DNA of 64,000 nucleotides, taken from contig CAJQUN010000512.1 of NCBI GenBank assembly GCA_907163345.1, positions 1 to 64,000 of the forward strand. Reading direction: 5' to 3'. The notes beneath the pieces were generated by a model that worked only from the letters and a program-made list of their open reading frames with translations, searched no databases and was not told the DNA's origin. The DNA comes from Haberlea rhodopensis. Lineage: Eukaryota; Streptophyta; Magnoliopsida; Lamiales; Gesneriaceae. A program made the translations under genes and the position numbers. Position 1 is the stretch's first letter, and every line of letters begins with the position of its first letter. Positions 51,780 through 63,127 of the stretch are shown piece by piece.

Positions 51780-54494
51780 CCTCATGTTCTAGGGAGTTGT
51801 CATATCCTAAATAGTTCGGACTTTCTCCAGGTTCACTTCGATTCCTCTTTTAGTACCACATATCCCAAATTTTTCCTCCTTTCACGCTGAACACGCACTT
51901 GGTCGGGTTCAACTTCAGCCCTTACTTCTTCAATGTTGCGAAAGTTTGTTTAGGTTGGATACCAAGTGCGAAGTTTCCTTAGTCTTAACCAGGATATCAT
52001 CTACATACACCTCAAAATTCTGACTGATCATATCTGCGAAAACCTGTCCATTAATCTCTGATAAGCGTCTCCAGCCTTCTTAAGGCCAAAGGCATGACCA
52101 TATAACAGTACGTGCCATCCGAAGTAATAAAACTAACTTTGGGTTGGTCCTCCACGACTAGGGGAATTTGGTGACATCCATAAAGCAAAGGGATCACACC
52201 CCGAAGCAGAGTCAATCAATTGTTCTATATTCAACAATGGGTAACAATCCTTGGAACAAGCTTTGTCCAAATCTCTAAAATCTACACTGATTCTCCACTT
52301 GTACTAAGACTATATTCGAGAGCCATGAAATTGGACTTCTCAGATGTGAACGTACCTCAGCAAGTTTGCAATTATTTGCTGATTACCGTGTCTTTCTTCG
52401 GGCTGAAGTACCTCTGTTTTCTGATCTCCCGAGATCCGCGAACATTCAATCTATGCTCCACCACTACTGGGGGTATCTCGACCAGTTTTATCGGCGACCA
52501 CCCCAATACCTCCTTGTGCTTAGATAAACATCACAATAATTTGTCTTTTAGTCCTTTCTCCAAATCGATGGCAACCATAATAGTTTTTTCGGGTTGGTCT
52601 GGGGATAAGTATTACTTCTTTCTGTTCTTCTGCCACTACTTCCACCTCAAACTTGTCTACCAAGTGCACTTCTCGACTTCTCTTATTCGAACTTTCCCCT
52701 TCCTCTTGCCGAGTTCTCTTGACTTCCACACTTATTATCTTAGCGTAACATTTTTTAGATGAGGGCATCCACTATAGTGAAAGTGACCATCCGACTCTTT
52801 CTGATGCCACAAGACCCTAGGAACATCGGGAGGTATATTTTGCCCCAAAGGGTAAATAGTGTGTCAGGTAAACCAAAATAGGGTCGTGCTCAGGGGATCC
52901 AGTCTGTGCCCCCGAGGTCCATTTGTTGAAAGGCTTCCGGGAACTGGATGTTGACAAAGATCCCTGAATCAACAAACATCCGGGCCACCTCAAGTTAGAT
53001 ATGGTAGCTCCGATAAGCAAGGAATCATTTTGAGATGTCTGGATACCTTCTAAGTCTTCGGGACCCAAACAGATGGTAGGTCCTTGTCCTTCAACATTCC
53101 TTTATGCCGCCTTCTGGGCAGTTAGAATCACCCTGCATTGGTGCCCCCAAGATCATATTTATAATGCCTCGGGTTGCGTGAGTTCCCTGGGCCGATCATT
53201 CTCTGTTGTTCTAAGGTCATGGGTCTTAAGCTCGGACAAGTCGGGTTCCTGGCCTGGAAATCGATTATCCTCCATGTTGTCACGAGCTCTTCTCCATGGG
53301 AGCTCTCTATGTCCTGAATTCCTCGCATTCCCATCCCATGTTCCGGTCGAGTGAGTGAGGGTCATCTATAAGGGCCGCTCTGAATGGGAAGACCCGCCTC
53401 TCGCGGGGGCTGTTGCATTCCGATGTATCATGCTCATACCTCTGATAGAAGGTACAATACTTGTTTGTGTTTGACCTTATGTGGTTCTCCCAAATTGGGG
53501 TGGTCTTTATCATGCAGGCTGGCTATTGTAGATGTGCACAGTCTGGTCTCTTGATGACTTCATGGGGGTGAATTATGCAAAACGTCCCAATTGATATGCT
53601 TTTTCAACGGGTTTCTTATCTCCCGGCCTGACAGGTCTTTCAATTTCTTTCCTTTCTCCCTTTTCAATCTCTTATGTTTCTAGGGTTCCTCAACCTCGAT
53701 GTATTTCTCTGTTCTACCCAGTATATCATCAAAACTGGAGGGTTTTTTCATTAATGACTCGAAAAGTTCCCCACCTCGTAGTCCCCGAGTTTTCCCCTTG
53801 ATTTGCTTTATATCAAACATACTGAATGATATCTTCTTGTGCCTCTTGTTGCTAGAGAACTGATGGAAGAACATAGAACAGAACTCTTCCAAACATGTAA
53901 TGGTGCCCGACTCCAACTGGTTGAACCACTATTGCGCCGATCAGACTAGTATAGTAAGGAAGACGTTACACCTGATCCTGAATAACAATGTAGCATTGAA
54001 GAATTTTCAAAATGACCCAAATGTTCTTCCAGGTCTGCGTTTCCGACGTAGTCTCCAACATTTGCAGGCTTGAAATAACCAGGTAAGGCCTCATTAACGA
54101 TCTTTGGAGAGAAGGGTGTCCCCCTTCTCAGCAGGGATGGTTTCTTCATACCTTCCTTAAGTTGGTGAACCTAGTCCCTCAGCTCTTCCATCTGATTTCC
54201 CAAGGTTTGGTACGTGGAGGCTAGTATTTGTGATAACCTCATGCCCCATTGTTTATTCTCTCTTGGAATTCACTTCTTGATCTAGGTTTTGTTGTGGGAC
54301 ATCCTTCTTCATATCCTGTTCGATGGGTCAGTTGTTCCAATATCAGGGCTCCCATCGCAAGGGATTGTGGTGGCTCCCACCTGGCATTCGAGGATGTCTT
54401 TGGTTCATGATTGTCTTCCTTATTGTTTCTTCTTGTAGTTGACATATCTTCGTCTTAGATCAAATTTTCACACAGACGGCAGCAATGATGAGGT
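51780..54494 (-). mobile_element. Tat-like gypsy element, decayed gag-pol
   Basis: Minus-strand order: gag ATG at 54445 (MSTTRRNNKEDNHEP), the gag core (DLEEHLGHFENSSMLHCYS; CSMFFHQFSSNKRHKKISFS; GLRGGELFESLMKKPSSFDD), a CCHC-like block (YCTFYQRYEHDTSECNSP), an aspartic protease region (NDSLLIGATISNLR, then VDSG out of frame), and reverse transcriptase (YGHAFGLKKAGDAYQRLMDRFS and YVDDILVKTKE near 51990). Frames are broken repeatedly, and RNase H and integrase are absent. A leader motif TGCCGTCTGTGTGA (about 54480-54467) follows the LTR. Confidence 0.8.
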
Positions 54495-54898
54495 ATTAAA
54501 TGTTATCTCAGGAGTGACTCACCGATGATTTTTACCTATGATCTTGCGTTCTTGAAAGAAAAGTTGGAAGGGAGGAAATATCGAACAATGCAGTAGTAGG
54601 AAGAAGAACACTCTATACAATTGTGCACAAGTGTTGAATTAAAAAATTGCAAATGACTCAAGAACCTGTAATTTATAGTTTCCTCAGATCGGGATCGGGT
54701 TTCGGGTCTCAGACCATAACTGTACCTGTACAGTAATCATTACCCCTCTATATCACTATCTGATCGTAGCTCGGCATTCCACTTTACGCAACTGTCCATC
54801 CCTTATAACACTGTTCAAATCACATCACATCACTCTATGACGTCGCATCGGTTACGGGCAACCGCTTATTGTCAGATCCCCTATACTTGCCTCTAACA
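54495..54898 (-). mobile_element. Putative LTR of the Tat-like element
   Basis: On the minus strand, TGTTAGAGGCAAGTATAGGG at 54898 starts a segment that contains CTATAAATTAC as a TATA box (about 54680) and ends ATACCTCA at 54495, just before the leader motif. The boundaries rest on TG...CA ends only, since no second LTR is present. Confidence 0.45.
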
Positions 54899-55404
54899 AA
54901 ATAATCAAATGATTTACATTAGTTCAAACCCACATACAAACCGGGACAAACTCAAGCCATTGCACATTAGATCGACAACTCGTCGATAGATAGGGCAGAT
55001 AGGAAAATGCGCTAATGTGAACTAGGTTGTACTCCTGCTAGGTTGGGCATTGAGTCATCTTATTTCCCTCACCAAGCGTTATTTGTAGTTTGGCCGCTTA
55101 TGTACAGGTGTCACCTACATACTCTGGAACACACCTCGATCCTTATGTCATGGGTTGGACTATGGATCCAGTCCGAGTCAGTCTTTGCCGGGAGTAACAA
55201 TTGGTACTTATAACTCAATATTTATTGGTAAATCTCTGGAGTCTAGATGTAGCAGCTATGGAAGAACAACGCTATGCAAAATTTCCACAAATATGGATGG
55301 AAACAGATCGTATGATATGAGGTTTAAAAGTTAAACGTGGGGAGTTGAAGGGGAGGAGACTTTGAGAAAATGTGGTGAGAAGTTGGATAAATTTGACAAT
55401 GTTA
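54899..55404. other. Noncoding, no gene seen
   Basis: AT-rich unique-looking DNA with no recognisable reading frame. It may include diverged LTR sequence. Confidence 0.3.
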
Positions 55405-56200
55405 TTTTAATTTGTTTTTTTAGCGTAAAACATGGATTATATTAAAATAAACCAAAAGGACAATAATTACAACGGCCAATCAAAGGGAATGATCAATAGA
55501 CACCTAGGAATAGACATCTATAAGTAGATAAAATAAAAGGCCTAGTGGTAATGAGATTCACAGTAGAGATGCAATAGCTTGACCAGAGTATCCAAAGACC
55601 ATCAAAGCTGAACCAGGTCCCCTCAAACCAATCAACCCAGTGCAAGGTCGAAAAAGAGAACTATCTTCCAAGATATCTGCAGGTGCAATCGCGGATAAAC
55701 GAGAGGCAAAAACTGATAGAAGACCAACAAACGAACTATCTCTCGTATCCAAATCCCAAATGAAAATCCATCGGCCATTGAAAGCCACTGGATGACGGAC
55801 GAAACCTAGACAGTGACACAGAACCAAAAAACCACCACCAACAAGACAAAATAGGAACACGAGAAACGGAAAGCAGTCGGGACCATTTAGTAACGCAGTA
55901 CCTGGCATGTAGACCGACCAACCAATGCTAAAATATTATATATCCAAAAATTGACAGGCCATTACAGCGATATACATAATCATATCCACCAAGCAACACA
56001 GAGACAATATAAGTAGATAGTAAGGAAGGATATATACTAAGCAAAAGGGGGGGCTTTCACGACTAGTCAGTCGCACACAAAAGAATGCATTGGTCGCTCC
56101 CCAATCCCGCATATTCCACCAAATCCGCCTCATGCCGAGCGACAGAATTGTCGCACAACCGTCGCCTGGAAAGTAGAAGGCAGCCAAATTTGGACACCTA
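55405..56200 (-). mobile_element. Truncated LINE 3' end
   Basis: On the minus strand the stretch ends TTTTAATATAATCCATGTTT TACGC followed by an A-run, the usual tail of plant L1-type elements. The sequence upstream lacks a long frame; the frames at 55558-55908 and 55936-56187 are short and hydrophobic with no reverse transcriptase motif. Assigned from the tail alone. Confidence 0.35.
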
Positions 56201-56214
56201 TTGCCATCGAAAAG

Positions 56215-56743
56215 TATAATGCACCACCACAGAGACCACCACCTCCACCCAAGCCGCTATCAGGACCGAAACCACCACCTAATCCTCCTCTTGTGCCACC
56301 GCCAATTCCGCCACAGTGACCAATCCCACCACCTAATCCGCCACCTCCAGTGAAGTCCCCGCCGTGACCAAGACCACCACCAACACCTCCTCCTAGCCTC
56401 CCAGCATGGCCAAACCCACCACATAGACCACCACTGCCACCAAGCCTCCCACCATGGCCAATAACACCACCAGCTCCACTGCCTAGACTACCACCGCCAC
56501 GCCCATGCCATGGGCAAACCCACCACCTTGTCTGCAGCCATGTCCGAGACCACCAACGCCCAACCCACCTTCATCGCCCAAACCACCTCCAGCACCCAAA
56601 CCTCCTCCACTAAAAACACCAAAAAAAACACAAGCAGAAATCCAAACCACGAACCAAAAGCCTACAAGCATACGGTGAGACCCACCAATTGAGATTGAAG
56701 AAATCGTACAAAGGATTGAAAGGTCAATTTTGGAATGGTCCAT
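56215..56743 (-). pseudogene. Glycine-rich secreted protein gene, broken
   Basis: From an ATG at 56743, or more likely the internal ATG at 56673, the frame encodes a hydrophobic signal-like segment (MLVGFWFVVWISACVFFGVF) and then Gly-rich repeats (SGGGLGAGGGLGDEGGLGVG). The repeat continues in another frame to about 56215 (GGLGGG, GHGGRLGG and similar), so a frameshift has occurred near 56510. The architecture is that of a cell-wall-type glycine-rich protein. Repeats of this kind gain and lose frame easily, and neither expression nor function can be inferred. Confidence 0.5.
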
Positions 56744-56834
56744 TTTATCTTTCTATTTTCTTTGTTGTTTTGACGGATATTTTTGTCATTTTAGTTTGAC
56801 ATACCAAAGACGGTTTTTCAGGGTCTCATGCTAT

Positions 56835-57490
56835 TAGTGTTTTGAAAATCGGATCGGACCGACCGGTTCAACCGATGACCAGTGTATGATTCGAAAACCA
56901 CCTTGCTAAAAATCGGTGGGAACTGGATTGAACTGTAAAAAACCGGTTCAACCAGTGAACCGATCGACTGGTTGAACCAGTTGTTTCTTCATTTTTCTTT
57001 ATTTTTAATACATAATATATAAATCAAATTTTTAGAACAAAAATATATAATATATAATTTATTGTTATTGGAGTTTTTACAAAACAATGTTTTATGTATG
57101 TATCAAAAAATCCATATAATTCCAAAAATGTGCATTGTATATTATATATAAATATGTTTAGTTTCCCATAAATTATAAAATATGTGAAACATTTCGTAAT
57201 TTTTTAATTTTTTTTTTTATGATTTGGAACATTGTTCTTTTTGGGTATTACTTGTTGTTTTTGAGATGTTTATTGTTTTTCTTTTATGTTGGACATTTGG
57301 TTTGATCTAATTTTTGATATGACATATTATATTTGTGTAATGATATTTTTTTATTGTGAAAAACTTGAAACTGTAGCAATTACATGATATATGTATTTTA
57401 TAAAAATTAAAATAAATATTATATGATGCCGACGTCATCACCGATTGAACCAGTGGTTTTTAAGTACTAGATTTTTTTACTAGTAATAGA
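56835..57490. mobile_element. Nonautonomous element with CCGGTTCAACC termini
   Basis: The left side carries GACCGGTTCAACCGATGACC, and the right side carries the inverse ATCACCGATTGAACCAGTGG (about 57437-57456). AACCGGTTC and AACCAG motifs are concentrated at the left. The AT-rich core has no coding region. The ends are approximate. Confidence 0.45.
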
Positions 57491-58679
57491 TTTATAAGAC
57501 TATTCATTTGACATGAAATGAAGATTTGTAATAAATTTTAAATAATCTTATTTTGTTGACAATCCAAACAAACTTCGACAATAATTATCAAAGTAACGAA
57601 TCAAAGGTACGTGTCTATATATATATATATATATATATAACAACTAAAGTAATATTTCATAATAATAAGAAAATAATAGGGAAGTTGCTCAATTCTTGAC
57701 ATTTTGATCTATTATTCAACTATTTTGGGATTTACAAAGCTCTAGAATTAATTATATATGATTTATTAATTATTCAAAGTGTTTGAGAGAACTCGTACAA
57801 TAATCATCAGACAAATTTACATAACAAAAGCTTACGTAATAAAACAAAATCGACTGTCGATTTTTTGTTTTTCTTCGGGCCCTTTTTCTCTTCAATGTAT
57901 TCGACGAAAGAAAACTGGATTCACACTTAAATGTAGTCCCAATGACGAGAAATGGTCTTCTTCAATATGAATAGGCAGTTGATGATGCACTGACCTGCAT
58001 AAGATGAACAGCTAAATTGGTGAACACAATAAAGTCCCCTGAAACCAACTGTCACCAAAAAATGCAAGAAAAGAATGATCAACAGAACATTTTATCAGTG
58101 TAGTTCTACATGAAGCAAGAACTAAGGTATTTACATCATGAGACAACTTAAAAATGAAAACCAAGAAATGAGAAAAGTAAATGAACATACTAAATGTCCT
58201 CCAGAAGTCCTTTAAGTTCATCACTCGATACTTTAATCAGAACTACACGGTGACACCCTGCTTAATTTGGCGTTCACCAACACTTGTATTTCTTGTAATT
58301 CATTCAAAGGAATCCATCTAATACAGCATCAGTCTTGCAAAATCAGGTTAAACAACAGTGCAGATTGTTGAGTGCATATGATGCTTTAATCAATGTTTAA
58401 GAATAAAAACTGCTGAAAACTTTGACAAGAATAATCAAACAGTGGTGAATTTTTCTATTAAATGTACCAAACGATCATGAAAGCTAAAGCGTACTAGAAG
58501 TGGGAAAGAAGAGAAAATCAAGATAGGAAAGAAAAACGAAACTTGTAGTCAACGTTAAGAAATCATCAACAAAAAAATTTAACATAGTATGCAGGAAGTA
58601 AATTACCTTTACAAGAACTTTAATTGAAAATCGATACAGTATGACTTCTTGTCTCCATCTGCTACAACCATCATTAAAC
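57491..58679. other. NLR 3' flank, no separate gene seen
   Basis: Includes a (TA)n tract near 57617-57638. On the minus strand, CTTGTAAAG followed by GTAATTTAC (about 58615-58600) lies just after the NLR stop and may be a 3'-UTR intron donor; the second NLR has a similar donor after its stop at 63128. Confidence 0.4.
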
Positions 58680-61205
58680 CTAGTCATCATTCTCAATTAT
58701 AAGTTTAACTTCACTGTCTTCCCCAAGCATTTCCTTTGCTGAAGACTCTGCTGCAAGTGAACATCTGATTAATACAATTGTTTCAAGTGTCGGGATTTCA
58801 CCAATTTCAGATGGGATCGCCTCTAAGGCATTGCAGAACTGAAGTTTCAGGTACTCAAGCCTTGGGAAATGGTCCTCTTCAGTATTCCACTCTACTAGAT
58901 CTGAATCTCTAATCGTTAGGGACTTCAATTGGTTGAATTCTCCATCATTCGTTTCCCAAGAATTTCCTACCATGGCTTTATTCTTCAATTTGAGAACTTC
59001 GAGGTTAGGCAAGATACCGATAATGGTCAATTGTTCCCAGGGAATTCGGCAGCCACTTAATACCAATTTTTTCAATGAAGTTGGGAAGAAGAAGTTTGGC
59101 AAGATATTGTCATTTGGCTCATCCTCAAAAATGCAATGTAATGATTCAAGTTTGCAGAGATAGACTAGACTATTTGAAGAGTGAAATGACATGGTGTAAT
59201 GAATAGATAGTTGTTTAAGATTTGGGATTCTTGTGCGGACCTCTTTCGTACATCCAAAATCAAATATCCCGATAAGTGTCTGGAGGCTTTTAAGAATGTA
59301 CGCATTTGTCCCTTTGCCTTGAAAATCACGAATATCAGGCAGACGAAAACCAACAACGAAAAGGTGTCTTAACTGCGGCATCTCCCAAATTTCAGATGGC
59401 AAGTATTGGTCACAAGCAGCAATAAGGGTTTGTAGGTTCCTGAGTCTAGATATTGAAGGTGGAAGTTCCGAACCAAAGCAAAGCTGAAGGTACTTTAGGT
59501 TAACTAGTTCTAAAATTTCTACCGGATACTGTATTGTGTTCATCCAAATATTCAATACCTTGAGCAATCCTGAACCTAGTGTAATTGTTGGTGAAAAAAT
59601 ATTACCACCATGACAAATAAAAGAACGGGCACATGAACAACTACCATTTCTTGAAACTATACTGCTGAAAAGACATTCATCATTGTCGTCTATAATATCT
59701 GAACTTAGAATCCAGCGTCGCTGGCTATCTATTTCTGTATGATCAAAGAGTGCATCCTTGTTCAAGATAAAAAGAAACTTTTCTTTTGTAGCTTCCCTTA
59801 TGCATATGTCTCTAAATAGATCATGGATGCCACATCCCTTTGGTTTCCCAAGTGTATCATATTTATACACAAACACAAGATTTCTCTCAATAACGTCTCT
59901 CAAGTACTCTTCTGCGACCTCTTCCATGGTATTAGATCTACTTGGCTGTACAAATCCCTCAGCAACCCACAGCTTCAAAAGTCTAAACACGTCTATGGAA
60001 TCATCTTCTTGAAAAGATGCAAAATAAAGGAAGCATGCTTTCAAATGATGAGGCAAGTAGTTATAACTTAAAGTTAATATCTCCAAGGACGGATCGTTGT
60101 TGGCATTCAAGACCGAAGATATATTTTCAGAAACATGCTTCCAATATTCTTCTGTCTGCTTCTCCTTTTTAAGATGCCCACCAATGGCAGATATCGCTAT
60201 GGGAAGACCTTGGCATTGTCTTGCAATCTTTTTTCCAATTTCAACTAGTTCAGATGGGAAATTTTGCTTTGGAAATATCTCTTTTGGTAGGAGATTCCAA
60301 CTCGTATCCTCATTTAGAAACTGCATCTCATGATAACTGCCGGAAGAGTTGGCATATGCGGCCACCTTTGAATGCCTAGTAGTCAATATGACTCGACTAC
60401 TATTGTTGTTTTCCGGAAATAGCCTTTTTAAGTCATCCCATGCTTGTGTATCCCAGATATCATCTAATACAATCAAATACTTTCTACAATATAAGTTTTG
60501 ATATAGATCTTGTTCACCACCGTCTCTTCCAATGTCCTTCAGAATATCTAAAACAATTCTTTGGACATTATATGTTTGAGATATTGTAGCCCATCCACTA
60601 ACATCAAATGTTTCCACGATCAGTTTATTATCACACAAGATTCTAGCCAGAGTCGTCTTACCAATCCCGCCCATGCCAACAATAGGGACGACGTCGATTT
60701 CGGATCGTCCTCCTACAAGTTGTTCCATTAGTTTCATCTCCAGATCATTGTCGAGTGCCACCATTTTGGTGTTGTAGCCCCTCAAAGCTGGCCTTGATGA
60801 ACCAGCAAGAGTCGAAGTCCTCCGGTCACGTACCCCATTTCCATCGTGATGAATCTTCTTCACTTCTTTTTCTATGGATTCCATATCCTCCATCACTTTT
60901 TCCAAGCTTTGAGGAAACACTTTGAACTTCTCATAACTATCGCTTGCATACATTTGCAGAAAGTGAGTTGCTAAGAGAGATTCAAAGACATCTTCTGCTT
61001 CATAGGCTGAATCTCTGATTTGTGTTATCAAATCATTAACCCTTTGAGTGGATATTGGTGGGCAATTATCAAGAAAGACTATCAAAGTAGCAATAGTTTC
61101 TCGAAAAGACTCCAATTTTTCTTTAGCGCAAGGAAAGAAGTATGGATCGGAATCAAGAATCTCATCTAAAGTTTGCGAAACAGAGACAAGAGCAGCATAT
61201 GCCAT
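58680..61205 (-). CDS. CC-NB-ARC-LRR disease resistance protein (R1/late-blight type)
   Basis: An intact single-exon frame of 841 residues encodes an intracellular immune receptor of the NLR class. The Rx-type coiled coil (about 1-130) contains AYEAEDVFES, a variant EDVID motif (68-77). The NB-ARC shows P-loop GMGGIGKTT (177-185), kinase-2 YLIVLDDIW (243-251), RNBS-B SRVILTTR (270-277), GLPL CQGLPIAI (331-338), RNBS-D near CFLYFASF (391-398), and IHD in place of MHD (460-462). Trp as the last residue of kinase-2 fits the CC class. Leucine-rich repeats follow from about 550 to 830. In the family the NB-ARC is an ADP/ATP switch and the LRR helps effector sensing; the effector here is unknown. 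It neighbours a second, similar gene. Confidence 0.95.
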   Translation of the reverse strand: MAYAALVSVSQTLDEILDSDPYFFPCAKEKLESFRETIATLIVFLDNCPPISTQRVNDLITQIRDSAYEAEDVFESLLATHFLQMYASDSYEKFKVFPQSLEKVMEDMESIEKEVKKIHHDGNGVRDRRTSTLAGSSRPALRGYNTKMVALDNDLEMKLMEQLVGGRSEIDVVPIVGMGGIGKTTLARILCDNKLIVETFDVSGWATISQTYNVQRIVLDILKDIGRDGGEQDLYQNLYCRKYLIVLDDIWDTQAWDDLKRLFPENNNSSRVILTTRHSKVAAYANSSGSYHEMQFLNEDTSWNLLPKEIFPKQNFPSELVEIGKKIARQCQGLPIAISAIGGHLKKEKQTEEYWKHVSENISSVLNANNDPSLEILTLSYNYLPHHLKACFLYFASFQEDDSIDVFRLLKLWVAEGFVQPSRSNTMEEVAEEYLRDVIERNLVFVYKYDTLGKPKGCGIHDLFRDICIREATKEKFLFILNKDALFDHTEIDSQRRWILSSDIIDDNDECLFSSIVSRNGSCSCARSFICHGGNIFSPTITLGSGLLKVLNIWMNTIQYPVEILELVNLKYLQLCFGSELPPSISRLRNLQTLIAACDQYLPSEIWEMPQLRHLFVVGFRLPDIRDFQGKGTNAYILKSLQTLIGIFDFGCTKEVRTRIPNLKQLSIHYTMSFHSSNSLVYLCKLESLHCIFEDEPNDNILPNFFFPTSLKKLVLSGCRIPWEQLTIIGILPNLEVLKLKNKAMVGNSWETNDGEFNQLKSLTIRDSDLVEWNTEEDHFPRLEYLKLQFCNALEAIPSEIGEIPTLETIVLIRCSLAAESSAKEMLGEDSEVKLIIENDD

Positions 61206-63127
61206 TGATGAAACAAAGCAATATAATTAATCTGTAACATAAACAGTTGCTATATTAATATTAGTGTAATGTACATCCAAGAAAGTAGGACAGCTGTTCA
61301 TTTAAAGACTTGTTTTTCTGTTTTTAAAATTAAATAATCTTTTGATATGATTGTTTCGTATATAAATCTACAATTTCTTTGGCCATGTTTTGTCAAGAGT
61401 TGAAATATAATTTATTTCTATTTTTTAAAAATTATAAAAAGGAAAAACAATCTCATTATAAATAAAACATATGTTTCTATGTTTTAATAGGTATGTATCA
61501 TTGATTAACTCATTCAACCGTTTATGTATAATAATATCTTAAAAGTGAATCAAAATTATTTTATTTTCTCGTTATGATATAGTATGGGTCTACATTCTTG
61601 ATATTAATTAATTAATTGATAGTCACCTACCAACTGCCAAATAAAAATTAATGAAATGTCATAATCCAGAATTAATAACGTGTCCACACACCAACTACCA
61701 AACAAATGTATGTATTATTTTCAAAAGAAGGAATTATAAGATTTCGAATTTTATTTCAAATCAAAATCTAAAAATAGTTACCTTTATTCCATATCCCTTC
61801 TCCTTGTCTTATCTCTACATATATATTATTTTAATGGCATACATTATCAAAATGTTTATATTAATATGTTGAATCATATAATTTTCACATGTTTATAAAT
61901 GCTTATGATATATTCATTATTATTTTTATATATTTTAATATTTTAAATATGAAATTTACTCAGGCACAAACTAACTTTTTTTTTTCCTTGTAGTAATATA
62001 TTCAAATCTCAAATAGATTTTCAATACAAAAAAAATGCAGTTAGCAAAAAAAGAAGTCTCGTAATTCCGAGCACTAATGACATAAAATAAAATAATATGA
62101 GTCGAGGTACTTTATTAATAAAATAATTTCAAAACTACTAATTCAATATGGAGCGAAGTAGAGACTTTATATTCGCGAAAAGAATTAATGGTCTTAAATT
62201 ATTATGAATATATAAGTTTTGAACCAACTCCAAAAATTGATATTGCTCGTCATATTGATCGTATAATTTTCTCATACTTTGATCTCAATGAAGTTGGTCT
62301 GCAGCAGCTTAGTAACAAGAAAGATTAAGTCAGGCAATACATCAAACATCTGATGGGCAGCAGAGTGTATAAACATAAAATAGAACCCAAAGTGATGAAT
62401 GTGCCTAGCAAAATCACACAAACCAGTCCAAAATTTGGGAATAAACCAGCAATTAATCCTATATAACACGTAAATTCCAGCAAGAAATCAGATGTAGCAA
62501 TCTAAAGTGAAAATCGAACAGCCTTAGCAGGAATAAGTCTTATGCGCTACAAGTAAATAGGGGCGAAAATTTGTAAAGCTCAATGCAACTAGGCACTAAC
62601 AATCATTGATAATTATATTTAATCAATCACCAGAGACCTGATTCAAAAGTTCAGCAAGCATAACAGGCAAAGACAAGTTTTCTCCATATTGTAGAGGAGG
62701 GGTCAAGAAATGGGTTGCTTAATACCCTTTGCAACCCTGTAAATATTCTGATAACAATGTCAGAAAATAAGGTCAATAATAACTTCTTAAGTAAACAATT
62801 GGGCACAGTAGAAATAATAACAGCATAGCTTGAAAAATGAAATTATCAAAGCAAGAATGCAGTCGACAAGACATTTAAACATTAAATAGTCTAAAGATAA
62901 AATTACTGAGGAATTTTTTATGCAATCATGCTAATTCTTTCTTTATTTTATGCATTTTTTCACAAGTAGTCTAAAGATATTGAGAAATTATGTTCATCTT
63001 TCTATAATTTTTACGGCTTTTTAGATGTAAATATGTAATTAAAGCCAAGAACTAGACATTGACTTAAAAACAAGATTGAGAAATAATCAACAAAAACGTT
63101 TACCATAAGATTTAGAATACTATACCT
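61206..63127. other. Intergenic region between the two NLR genes
   Basis: AT-rich, with no supported gene. The first few hundred bases (61206-61500) would hold the promoter of the 58680-61205 NLR. A short frame at 62272-62469 has no recognisable domain. The part nearest 63127 probably holds the 3'-UTR of the second NLR. Confidence 0.45.

Noticed and set aside
52220..53354. Plus-strand frames of 180 and 93 residues
   Set aside because: Antisense to the decayed gag-pol of the Tat-like element, whose minus-strand motifs (AGDAYQRLMDRF, YVDDILV) are clear.
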